Assembly: GCA_014382645.1 (NCBI GenBank)
Contig: JACNJI010000104.1
Span: 1-7,409 of the forward strand
Source of the DNA: Verrucomicrobiota bacterium
GTDB taxonomy: Bacteria; Verrucomicrobiota; Verrucomicrobiia; Opitutales; Seribacteraceae
Direction: 5' to 3'
DNA length: 7,409 nt
The translations under genes were made by a program, and so were the position numbers. Under the pieces are notes generated by a model. It searched no databases. It was not told where the DNA came from and saw nothing but the letters and a program-made list of their open reading frames with translations. Shown here piece by piece: positions 1 through 6,378 of the stretch (positions are counted from its first letter, which is position 1; each line of letters starts with the position of its first letter).

Positions 1-726
1 AAGCAAACGCAAACGCAGGACCGGAAGACCCCCAAGGCCACTGCCGATGCCGTCTATGCTCTCCTTCTCCGTGGCAGCGACTTGCTAGCTTCCGATGAGT
101 TGGTCAAGGTTTCCCTCGCCGACATGCCCCCGATCAAACCCGAGAACGTCGAGGCCGGAACGGGCTTCTATGAGAAACGATTCGTCGGTGGCGAGATTAA
201 GTCCGACTTCGGCAAGGTCACCGTTACCAAGGTGGACGAGGGCGTGGCTTGGGGAAGCGTGCATTGGCAGTACATGGAGGACATTTCCAAGATCACCCCC
301 CACGAAGGTACTCCCTTGAAGATCAAGAAGGCGCTTTACCTCAAGGAGTACACCAAAAAGGGGCCGGAGATCGTTCCCGTTCGCGGAGCCGTCGAGGTGG
401 GGGACGAGCTAGTCGTCCGGATCGAGCTCCGTACGGATCGTGACATGGAGTACGTCCACATGAAAGATCATCGCGGCAGCGGCACCGAACCCGTGAACGT
501 CCTCTCCCGATACAAGTATCAGGATGGTCTCGGTTACTACGAGTCCACCCGCGACACGGCCTCCCACTTCTACTTGGATTACCTCCCCAAGGGCGTGTAC
601 GTATTCGAATACTCCGTCCGAGTACAGCATCGCGGCCAGTACCAGACCGGCATGACCAACGTGCAGTGCATGTACGCCCCCGAGTTCAACAGTCATTCGC
701 AAAGCATAGGCTTGGTAGTCGAATAG
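1..726 (+). CDS. Alpha-2-macroglobulin family protein, C-terminal fragment (5' end outside window)
   Basis: The frame is open from base 1 to the TAG at 724-726 (241 residues), so this is the end of a much larger gene; the first possible internal start (TTG at 82) is not a real start. Bacterial alpha-2-macroglobulins are large envelope proteins thought to trap proteases, often with a thioester; that part is not visible here. Residues 10-22 (TPKATADAVYALL) look like the end of the alpha-helical thioester domain. W84 and HWQY at 88-91 begin a region typical of the family's C-terminal part. VGDELVVRIEL at 134-144, YVHMKDHR at 151-158, the SHFYLDYLPKGVYVFEY stretch from 188, and MYAPEFNSHS near 224-233 match the receptor-binding-like/MG10 end of the large Bacteroidota/PVC proteins, recalled from memory. 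The next gene follows on the same strand 69 bp later, so co-transcription is possible. Family call is strong; substrate is unknown. Confidence 0.9.
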   Translation, partial: KQTQTQDRKTPKATADAVYALLLRGSDLLASDELVKVSLADMPPIKPENVEAGTGFYEKRFVGGEIKSDFGKVTVTKVDEGVAWGSVHWQYMEDISKITPHEGTPLKIKKALYLKEYTKKGPEIVPVRGAVEVGDELVVRIELRTDRDMEYVHMKDHRGSGTEPVNVLSRYKYQDGLGYYESTRDTASHFYLDYLPKGVYVFEYSVRVQHRGQYQTGMTNVQCMYAPEFNSHSQSIGLVVE

Positions 727-795
727 CGGCAGTTCGGTTCGGAGGCTTGATGAATCTTGCTTCCAACCCCCAAACCGTCTAACCACGGGGCAATC

Positions 796-1470
796 ATGAA
801 TAGAAAATCCTTCTCTTCCACTTTTCTGGTGATTTGCGCCCTTGCTTCCTCATGGCTTGCCCATGCGGAAGCAAAGGAAGCTCCCAAACGCGTTGCTTGC
901 GTGGGCGACAGCATAACGTTCGGGGCGGCGATCAAGGATCGGGCCAAGAATTGCTACCCCGCCCAGCTTGGTCGCATGTTGGGAGAAAAGTTCGAAGTTA
1001 GGAATTTCGGGGTAAACGGAGCCACCCTGCTGAAGAAGGGCGACAAGCCCTATTGGAAGCTCAAGGCGTACGCGAATGCTAGAGACTTCCAGCCCGAGGT
1101 CGTCGTCATCAAGCTCGGGACCAACGACTCGAAGCCGCACAACTGGAAGCATAAGGAAGAATACGTCGCCGATTACGTCGAATTGATCGAGAGCTTTCGC
1201 AAACTGGAGAGCAAGCCCACGGTTTGGGTGTGTTATCCCGTTCCGGCCTATCCCGGGCGTTGGGGTATAACCGACAAGGTTATGAAGGAAGAAGTCATGC
1301 CAAGGGTCGACGAGGTGGCCGAGAAGACCGGATGCAAGATCATCGATCTGTATGTGGCCCTGAGCGATAAGAAGGAAATGTTTCCCGACAGCGTCCATCC
1401 CAACGCAAAGGGGGCGACCCTTATCGCCAAGGCAGTTTCCTCGGTTATCACCGGCGGCAAGTCCAAGTAG
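796..1470 (+). CDS. Exported SGNH/GDSL-family hydrolase (probable esterase)
   Basis: This 224-residue protein starts best at ATG 796. An upstream TTG at 757 would add 13 residues ahead of an evident signal peptide, and a weak GGGG lies just upstream at 787-790. Residues 1-26 form a Sec signal (NRK, a hydrophobic stretch, then AHAEA). The SGNH blocks follow in order: block I GDSITFG with nucleophile Ser39 in GDS 37-39, block II Gly72 in NFGVNG, block III GTND at 108-111 with Asn110, and block V DSVH with Asp198 and His201. All four catalytic and oxyanion positions are present, so the enzyme should be active, probably in the periplasm or outside. Close relatives in this style are annotated as acetylesterases acting on polysaccharide side groups; the true substrate cannot be read from the sequence. 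It follows the alpha-2-macroglobulin gene and precedes a weak hairpin. Confidence 0.9.
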   Translation: MNRKSFSSTFLVICALASSWLAHAEAKEAPKRVACVGDSITFGAAIKDRAKNCYPAQLGRMLGEKFEVRNFGVNGATLLKKGDKPYWKLKAYANARDFQPEVVVIKLGTNDSKPHNWKHKEEYVADYVELIESFRKLESKPTVWVCYPVPAYPGRWGITDKVMKEEVMPRVDEVAEKTGCKIIDLYVALSDKKEMFPDSVHPNAKGATLIAKAVSSVITGGKSK

Positions 1471-1476
1471 GAGAAC

Positions 1477-1505
1477 GTTCAGTCCCTCTTTCGGCTTGAA
1501 CTTTT
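1477..1505 (+). terminator. Possible weak intrinsic terminator after the SGNH hydrolase gene
   Basis: GTTCAGTCC at 1477-1485 can pair with GGCTTGAAC at 1493-1501, with one mismatch and one G-T wobble, around a 7-base loop. Four T follow at 1502-1505. The position, 7 bp after the stop codon, is right for a terminator, but the stem is weak and the T tract short. It could be chance. Confidence 0.3.
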
Positions 1506-1568
1506 GGGTCGTGCTACCTTCTTCTTTTTGCCATTTTGCGGATTCATTCCGACATACACGAATAGCTA

Positions 1569-1997
1569 ATGAAGATTGAAGAACTCACCGATTTTTCCAC
1601 ACAAGCCTTGGACGCTGTCAACGGGCTCTTGCCCCAGTTGTCGTCGTCTTCCGCAGCCTTGGACGAAAGCGACTTGAGGAACATCATGAATTCCGAGTCG
1701 ACCAAACTGTTTCTCGCGTCCGACGAAGACGGGGTGTTCGGCATGCTGAGCCTCGTGCTCTTCCGTATTCCCACGGGGCGGAAAGCGTGGGTCGAGGACG
1801 TCGTCGTGGACGAAAAGGCGCGGGGTAGGGGAGTGGGCAAGTTGCTCACCGAACACGCCGTTCGCGTGGCGCGAGAGCACGGCGCCCATTCCGTCGACTT
1901 GACATCCAGACCTTCCCGCGCCGCGGCCAACGCCTTGTATCAAAGAGTAGGCTTTCAACAACGAGAGTCCAACGTCTACCGTTTCAACACCTCCTAG
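1569..1997 (+). CDS. GNAT-family N-acetyltransferase
   Basis: This 142-residue protein is about the usual length for a single GNAT domain. Such enzymes move an acetyl group from acetyl-CoA to an amine on a small molecule or protein; this one should be cytoplasmic, as it has no signal or membrane segment. Motif A is clear: strand WVEDVVVDEKAR at 74-85 runs into the acetyl-CoA pyrophosphate loop RGRGVG at 85-90, then a helix. Motif B is also clear, with N121-A-L-Y124 and the typical VGF at 127-129, where Tyr124 is the usual general acid position. The N-terminal third (1-45) is less conserved and probably forms the acceptor site. ATG 1569 has no Shine-Dalgarno sequence ahead of it. The gene stands alone, 98 bp after the hydrolase and facing the repeat cluster. 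The acceptor is unknown. Confidence 0.88.
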   Translation: MKIEELTDFSTQALDAVNGLLPQLSSSSAALDESDLRNIMNSESTKLFLASDEDGVFGMLSLVLFRIPTGRKAWVEDVVVDEKARGRGVGKLLTEHAVRVAREHGAHSVDLTSRPSRAAANALYQRVGFQQRESNVYRFNTS

Positions 1998-2026
1998 CGG
2001 TTGTTTCCTGATCCATATCTGCGTTT

Positions 2027-2061
2027 GTCATTGCGAGGAGCGCAGCGACGCGGCAATCCAG
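2027..2061 (+). repeat. Palindromic repeat unit A (forward)
   Basis: This 35 bp unit starts GTCATTGCGAGGAGC and ends GGCAATCCAG. ATTGC near one end pairs with GCAAT near the other, so it can fold alone as well as with unit B. This GTCATTGCGAG...GGCAATCC pattern resembles intergenic repeats I recall from several unrelated bacterial genomes. Confidence 0.85.
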
Positions 2062-2118
2062 CGTTCGCGTAGGGGGGCAACCCGCACCACGCCCCGGCAT
2101 CCCACACCACGTCCCCGA

Positions 2119-2153
2119 CTGGATTGCCACGCCACGTTGTGGCTCGCAATGAC
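2119..2153 (-). repeat. Palindromic repeat unit B (inverted)
   Basis: This is the reverse-orientation copy, CTGGATTGCC...CTCGCAATGAC. It contains a perfect inner hairpin, GCCAC-GTT-GTGGC at 2131-2143, nested inside the outer ATTGC/GCAAT pair. Confidence 0.85.
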
Positions 2154-2164
2154 AGGAAGTGTAA

Positions 2165-2204
2165 GCAATTGCCACGCCTTAACGGACTCGCAATGACAGC
2201 ACAG
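2165..2204 (-). repeat. Palindromic repeat unit C (inverted, truncated, unpaired)
   Basis: The copy CAATTGCCACGCC...CTCGCAATGAC has lost the first bases of the unit (CTGG) and has no facing forward partner. Its inner part and its GACAGCACAG tail match unit E (GACAGCGCAG) more closely than unit B, so it is probably the right arm of an older, decayed composite. Confidence 0.75.
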
Positions 2205-2260
2205 GGGATACGTCCGAAAACCGTGACGCGCAACATCCCGCCCATTCCCGTCCCCCCGTT

Positions 2261-2295
2261 GTCATTGCGAGGAGCGCCGCGACGCGGCAATCCAG
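2261..2295 (+). repeat. Palindromic repeat unit D (forward)
   Basis: It is identical to unit A except for one base (GCGCCGCG in place of GCGCAGCG) over 35 bp. Such near-identity inside a non-coding spacer indicates recent duplication or ongoing homogenisation. Confidence 0.85.
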
Positions 2296-2385
2296 CCGAA
2301 CCACACGGCAACCCCCGCATCGCCCCGGCCTCCCACGTAACGCATCAGACTGGATTGCCATGCCCTAAACGGGCTTTGCCATGAC
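2261..2385. repeat. Composite inverted-pair element, copy 2
   Basis: The layout matches the element at 2027-2153: a forward unit at 2261-2295, a 54 bp middle, then an inverted unit at 2350-2385. The left unit differs from its counterpart by a single base in 35. The middle shares the GGCAACCC and CGCCCCGGC(A/C)TCCCAC segments. The right unit has drifted, ending GCCATGAC instead of CGCAATGAC. Total length is 125 bp against 127 bp. Confidence 0.78.
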
Positions 2386-2392
2386 AGCGCAG
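2350..2392 (-). repeat. Palindromic repeat unit E (inverted, diverged)
   Basis: It begins CTGGATTGCC like unit B, has an inner hairpin GCCC-TAAAC-GGGC at 2362-2374, and ends GCCATGAC with a GACAGCGCAG tail shared with unit C. Confidence 0.75.
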
Positions 2393-2449
2393 AGTGACAG
2401 ATCTCGTTCAGCTAAAGGCTTTTGATATTAATAGGCCGAAGAAGAAAAT

Positions 2450-3177
2450 TCAAAAGATGGCGACGCCAATTAAAATACAGAAGCCGAAAATAAGTTTGGG
2501 TGTCCGTCTTTCTTGGGCAGGGAAGGCCCATCCCTTTTCCTTGAAGTATTGAAGTACTTCCATTTTTCGATCGATTGCATATTCGCCTCGCAAGTGCTTG
2601 AGTTCTTCCAAAAACTCCTCTCCCTTTGCCCGTTCTACGGGGTCTAACTTGGCTAAGGGGCGAAGTGTTCTGGGAGCGTTGCCCCGAAATTTCCTTATCA
2701 GTGCCTTGCGTTCGGTTTCCGAAGGAGCGTCCCGCAGAGCCTCGATCCACTCGATGGCCAACTGCCTGGATACCTGACGACCGTTGTGCAGGCATTCGCG
2801 CCCTAGCGGACCATGTGGGGTCTGACTGGAAATCGCCTTGGACCGACCGAGTCGGATCGTTCCCATTCGATGGTTTCGTTTCCGGTCCATACCTCGCCGA
2901 GGTTGTCCCATGGAATGGTTTTTCGTCGGAGCGTTCCTCCGCTTATGGCTCGACCGGTCAATACTATGCGAGCGCCTTTGGAGGTGTCGACCAATCCCCC
3001 TAGGATGAAAACTACCGTAAAAACCCCAAAGAACATCGTGTGTCTCAGGGCATTATCGGGGAAAGCAAGGACCATCAAGAATCCCAAGACGACGAAAAGC
3101 GCGGAAACTCCCATCGACCATATCTTCTTTTGTTTGCCGGCTTTCAGTACGATGGATTCTCTCGAGGGAGCTTTCAT
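2450..3177 (-). pseudogene. Two-TM, PH-like membrane protein gene split by a -1 frameshift
   Basis: Two minus-strand open frames join head to tail. The first runs from ATG 3177 (GGA a few bases upstream; ATG 3213 is a longer, less likely option) to TAG at 2803 and encodes 124 residues. It has TM1 about 19-39, TM2 about 47-64, then a bacterial PH-like stretch ending in TIPWDNLGEVW. The second frame reaches TGA at 2450. It is charged and helical (AIEWIEALRDAPSETERKAL, later EEFLEELKHLRGEY) and ends in a short hydrophobic segment. Joined by a -1 shift between about 2911 and 2803, they give ~242 residues. The layout recalls STM3941-like proteins, a tentative match. No convincing slippery heptamer is visible in the overlap, so a lost base or a sequencing error is likelier than programmed frameshifting. 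An alternative is two overlapping genes, the second starting at ATG 2866. Confidence 0.6.
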
Positions 3178-3337
3178 CGTTCCATGATTACCGGCAGGGC
3201 CGAAGAAAACCATTACGAAATCGAGGCTTTTTTAGAATGGATAAATCACCCTCCTTTTTGCTATCCTCTTGTATTTCCCCTTGCTCTTTCCTGTTCCCCT
3301 GCAAGTCTTGCTCTTTCACCTCCAACCCAATCGCATC

Positions 3338-4885
3338 ATGAATAAAATCCTGTCTTCGACCGCCCTGCTTGCGGCATTTTCTCTTTCCGGAGTCACCCCG
3401 GCTTTCGCCGCTTCCCCCGCCAGCCTATCCATAGAAAACCTGTTCGGGCCCGATTCGGAAATGACCTTCCGTTTAAACATTAAGGAAATTAAGGAAAGCG
3501 GATTCGTCAAGGGGCTCATGGAGGAAAACCCCGAGATCCTCGAAAGCATCGAGGAAAACATGGAAAGTGATGAATTAGAGGAGTTCACCGACTTGACCGG
3601 GTTTGGTTTCGAAGACATTTCCGAAATGGGTTTCTCCGCTATCGGCGTAGAGGCCATTATGGAGGCTCAAGCGCAGGGCGAGGAACCGAAAATTGGTGAG
3701 GACGTGACTTTCGTGGCCGCGATCCGGGTGGACAAGCCCACTGATTCCAAGAAATTACTAGGTATCCTGTTCGACAAGGTGGAGGAAGAGGAAGGCCCTG
3801 AAGTTCGTAAGCAACTGGAGGATTCGGTCGAGGCGTTCAAGGGTGCTACAATCCTGAACGTTCCACGAGAACTGCTTGAGGACGAAGAGGTAGACGCCGA
3901 TATTTCCATCGGTATTCGGAGCATCGGCAAAGAGACCTATTTTGCCGTTGGTCTCACTGGCGAGGTGAAGCGTTTTTTCTCCGGTGGGAAGGCTGACGCC
4001 AATTCATCCGAGTCTCTCGCGGCTTTGCCTGCCAAAAGGCAAATTGCTTTCGCAATGCCCATCCCCCCAAGCGTTTGGGAACTGGCAGGCATTGATTTCG
4101 GAGACGACAATCCTCTGTTTGCCGGTCTGGCCAATGCCGTAAAGGGAATCAGGGAAGTCGGATTCGCCGCTGCTTTTGCTGAGAAGTCGCTCGGCGGCAA
4201 CATAGCCATAACATGTGCGGACCCTCAATCCGCCCTTGCCCTATGGACGATGGCTCAAGCCGGTCTAGGCATGGCTCAGCTTGCGTTGGCAGGTGAAGGC
4301 AACGCCCCTCCGATCCTCAATCGAATAAAGACGCAGGCAAAGGGGAAGAGCGTGATCATTTCCGTTCAAGTGTTGCCCGAGGATTTGGATGAGCTCGGTG
4401 CATTCGGTCCCGGAGCCGCTTTCGAGGAGGATGAAGAACCCGATCCGGAGGAACTGATAGGCGAGAAAGCGGCCGATTTGACGTTGCCTATCCTTGGCGG
4501 TGGCGAGTTCGACTTGTCGGAGCACGTGGGCAAGAACATTGTTGTTCTCGATTTCTGGGCCACTTGGTGCGGACCCTGCGTAAAGGCATTGCCGGAGGTG
4601 ATGAAGGCGACCGATCCACTGAAAAACAAAGGGGTCGTTTTAGTGGCGGTGAATCAAGGGGAAGATGCGAAGCCGATTAACAAGTTTCTCAAGCGTAAAA
4701 AGTGGAAGGGTCTCATGGTGGTGCTCGACAATAAGAATCTCAGCAGTGATGCATTTATGGTGAGCGGCATTCCGCAGACCGTGATTATCGACAAGAAGGG
4801 TATCGTACGACACGTACATGTTGGTTATTCGCCCAATATCGGCAAGCGCTTGAGGAAAGAGTTGGAAGCCATTTTGGCCGAGTAA
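3338..4885 (+). CDS. Exported protein: unknown acidic N-terminal region fused to a TlpA/ResA-like thioredoxin domain
   Basis: This 515-residue protein starts at ATG 3338. The same frame is open to 3269, but only the 3338 start places a normal signal peptide at the N terminus (residues 1-24, ending AFA). Residues 25 to ~365 are acidic and match no family I recognise; they include Glu-rich helices (about 63-83 and 151-165) and Ala/Gly-rich hydrophobic stretches. An acidic linker (EEDEEPDPEEL, near 365-375) leads to a TlpA-like thioredoxin domain (~375-515). It has the strand VVLDFWATW, the redox motif W410-C-G-P-C414 and cis-Pro479 in SGIPQT. The domain should act outside the cytoplasm, as thiol-disulfide reductase or oxidase; the direction is not readable. 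No Shine-Dalgarno sequence is visible. It is divergent from the minus-strand membrane gene, with 160 bp between the starts. Confidence 0.88.
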   Translation: MNKILSSTALLAAFSLSGVTPAFAASPASLSIENLFGPDSEMTFRLNIKEIKESGFVKGLMEENPEILESIEENMESDELEEFTDLTGFGFEDISEMGFSAIGVEAIMEAQAQGEEPKIGEDVTFVAAIRVDKPTDSKKLLGILFDKVEEEEGPEVRKQLEDSVEAFKGATILNVPRELLEDEEVDADISIGIRSIGKETYFAVGLTGEVKRFFSGGKADANSSESLAALPAKRQIAFAMPIPPSVWELAGIDFGDDNPLFAGLANAVKGIREVGFAAAFAEKSLGGNIAITCADPQSALALWTMAQAGLGMAQLALAGEGNAPPILNRIKTQAKGKSVIISVQVLPEDLDELGAFGPGAAFEEDEEPDPEELIGEKAADLTLPILGGGEFDLSEHVGKNIVVLDFWATWCGPCVKALPEVMKATDPLKNKGVVLVAVNQGEDAKPINKFLKRKKWKGLMVVLDNKNLSSDAFMVSGIPQTVIIDKKGIVRHVHVGYSPNIGKRLRKELEAILAE

Positions 4886-5063
4886 GAGGTTCTTTCAGGT
4901 TTTCGTGTATATTTCTTACATAAAGTGCTTATGATGAGCATTATTATGATTATGTTGAAATAATTTTCATCAAAAATGTCCCAAAGGGGTCGACCATCTT
5001 CTATTGGCTATTGTTCGTCAGTTTAAAAACTAATTATCAACGCCATTCAAAGGGACCTCTATC

Positions 5064-5747
5064 ATGATGAAAGTCAACGACTTCCTGAAATACACCATAA
5101 CGCTCAACATAGAGTACGAGAATTACTTTAGCCTCATATACGATACGAAATATCTTTTGGAAGCTCGTTTGGGTTCCGACCGCGAGTTTGTAGCAAAGAA
5201 GTCGATTTATGCGAATTGTCGCAAGCGTGCCGTGCAGAAAGCCGTGCAATGGTTTTGGAAGGAGTTCAAGGGGGCTCTTGGTAGCGTACACAAGACGATA
5301 GTCGTGGACGATCCTCATGGTGAAGTCGTCTACAATGAAGACTTTGCCTGTAATGACTTGGGCAACAAGTATCTCAGCGAAGAGACTATCGTCCGAGTCA
5401 TTAAGGAGTCCGATGGCGAACTCTTCAGAGACGTCAGTGAAGGTTCCGAGAATCATCCACCCAACAGCGTCAAGCGGTCCAAGCGTCGCCGCAAGCTGAG
5501 TAATGTCATAGCGCCTCGCATGACTCAAACTCCGGCTGGTACTATTTATTACCGAACGACCGTGGTTCCTCAATACTCCAAGAACGGCAAGATTCTCCAA
5601 CGCCGTAAGGTGAAGAATGTTAAATTGGCTTCCAAGACCTTGGAGAAGGCCGTTCGTGAAATTTCTCGCCGAGGTCTTGATCGTCACGAACAAGATGATG
5701 TTATTTCTTCCGAGGTCGTCGAAGAAAACTTCAAGGAAGCCGCTTGA
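5064..5747 (+). CDS. Unrecognised basic protein, possible nucleic-acid binding
   Basis: I do not recognise this 227-residue protein. There are tandem starts at ATG 5064 and 5067, preceded by AAAGGGA around 5049-5055, the best Shine-Dalgarno sequence in the window; this favours the plus strand over a 218-codon antisense frame. There is no signal peptide or membrane segment. Residues 1-70 are mixed and aromatic-rich (YENYFSLIYDTKY; VQWFWKEF at 61-68). A basic cluster, KRSKRRRK, sits at 137-144. Residues 157-203 (AGTIYYRTTVVPQY, then RRKVKNVKLAS and a helix KTLEKAVREISRRG) suggest a small three-strand-plus-helix fold, as in AP2-like or integrase N-terminal DNA-binding domains; this is a guess from pattern only. 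The acidic tail is DDVISSEVVEEN. It lies 64 bp ahead of the sigma factor gene on the same strand and could share its transcript or act on it. Confidence 0.7.
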   Translation: MMKVNDFLKYTITLNIEYENYFSLIYDTKYLLEARLGSDREFVAKKSIYANCRKRAVQKAVQWFWKEFKGALGSVHKTIVVDDPHGEVVYNEDFACNDLGNKYLSEETIVRVIKESDGELFRDVSEGSENHPPNSVKRSKRRRKLSNVIAPRMTQTPAGTIYYRTTVVPQYSKNGKILQRRKVKNVKLASKTLEKAVREISRRGLDRHEQDDVISSEVVEENFKEAA

Positions 5748-5811
5748 ATCATTCGTGCCTTTTTGACCCGTACCGGATTTACCTTATTCTGATTTACTTT
5801 GTTTCTATTCA

Positions 5812-6378
5812 ATGTCCCTCAACTCTCACAAAGGTTCCTCAGGCGTAGCCAGTAGCGGCGGCGATGTTCCTGCTGAATTAGTGCAGTTGCTGATGAAGTA
5901 TCAGCGACGCATTTTTGCATATGTTCACACCCTTGTGCCTACTCGCAGTGATGCCGAGGATATCCTGCAAGAGGCATGTGTAACAATATGCGAGAAGTTC
6001 GATCAGTTTGAGTCGGGTACGAACTTTTATTCTTGGGCTTGTCAGATTGCCTATTGGAAGGTTCGAGCAGCTCGGAAGAAGTTTGCTACCTCAAAGGTGG
6101 TTTTCAACCAGGAAGTCATGGAGGTCATTTCGGAAACCCGTGTCGAATTAGAGGATGAATTGGACGAGCGCCACGAAGCATTATCGCTTTGTCTGAGGAA
6201 ATTAAATGATCGGGACCGTCGCATGGTCCTTATTCGCTATGAAAGCAGTAATAACGTGCCACAAGCTGCCCAAGCTTGTGGGCGCACCATTCAAGGTGCA
6301 TACAAGGCTCTTACTCGCATACGCAAAGCACTTTTTGATTGTGTGACTTTCGAACTTTCGCTGGAACAAGCTAGATGA
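5812..6378 (+). CDS. ECF-type RNA polymerase sigma-70 factor (Rhodopirellula/Verrucomicrobium-type)
   Basis: This 188-residue protein has the two-domain build and length of ECF sigma factors. Region 2 covers about residues 23-90. It holds the core-binding stretch DAEDILQEA at 47-55 and the aromatic -10-recognition helix FYSWACQIAYWKVRAARKK at 72-90. A variable acidic linker (VELEDELDE) follows, and region 4 lies at about 122-178, with LNDRDRRMVLIRY and a helix-turn-helix ending IQGAYKALTRIRKAL. There is no C-terminal extension. The start, ATG 5812, has an AT-rich leader without a Shine-Dalgarno sequence. The TGA stop overlaps the next start in ATGA (6375-6378), so translation of sigma factor and FecR partner is probably coupled. 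It should direct polymerase to a small set of promoters when released; the signal and targets are not visible. In this family the FecR neighbour is the expected regulator. Confidence 0.93.
   Translation: MSLNSHKGSSGVASSGGDVPAELVQLLMKYQRRIFAYVHTLVPTRSDAEDILQEACVTICEKFDQFESGTNFYSWACQIAYWKVRAARKKFATSKVVFNQEVMEVISETRVELEDELDERHEALSLCLRKLNDRDRRMVLIRYESSNNVPQAAQACGRTIQGAYKALTRIRKALFDCVTFELSLEQAR

Larger units (their letters stand above)
2027..2153. repeat. Composite inverted-pair element, copy 1
   Basis: A forward unit at 2027-2061 and an inverted unit at 2119-2153 face each other across a 57 bp middle. The outer ends are GTCATTGCGAG and CTCGCAATGAC, perfect inverted repeats, and the inner ends are GGCAATCCAG and CTGGATTGCC. 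The middle contains a core, CGCCCCGGCATCCCAC, that is found again with one change in copy 2. The element has terminal inverted repeats and no coding capacity, like a MITE or a paired REP element. Confidence 0.8.
1998..2449. other. Gene-free convergent spacer filled by palindromic repeats
   Basis: This 452 bp stretch separates the stop of the plus-strand acetyltransferase gene from the stop of the minus-strand membrane-protein gene. It holds five copies of a ~35 bp palindromic unit. The open frames that cross it in both directions are made of repeat sequence and give no recognisable protein. The remainder (1998-2026, 2205-2260, 2393-2449) shows nothing I can name. The location between two gene ends is typical of REP-like or MITE-like elements, and the hairpins could also serve as a two-way transcription end (inference). 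Confidence 0.8.

Noticed and set aside
850..1398. Minus-strand open frame of 182 codons
   Set aside because: It is antisense to the SGNH hydrolase gene, whose catalytic blocks are all intact on the plus strand.
2124..2384. Open frames on both strands across the repeat cluster
   Set aside because: Their translations consist of repeat sequence (for example CVIASPLRRGN-like peptides) and mirror each other; no protein signature is present.
2027..2392. Possible CRISPR array, since ~35 bp repeats recur
   Set aside because: The units lie in both orientations, spacing is irregular, the middles of the two pairs are related to each other rather than unique, and there are no cas genes.
2803..2880. Programmed -1 ribosomal frameshift signal
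   Set aside because: I checked the overlap on the minus strand for an X XXY YYZ heptamer in the right phase and found none that is convincing.
2626..3003. Plus-strand open frames (also 2813-3187) opposite the frameshifted membrane gene
   Set aside because: The minus strand shows two membrane segments and a PH-like motif; the plus frames are low-quality shadows rich in Arg, Pro and Ser without any motif.
5037..5693. Long minus-strand open frame (218 codons) opposite the unknown basic protein gene
   Set aside because: The plus-strand frame is longer, has a good ribosome-binding site and runs with the next two genes; the antisense translation shows no domain or coherent signal peptide.
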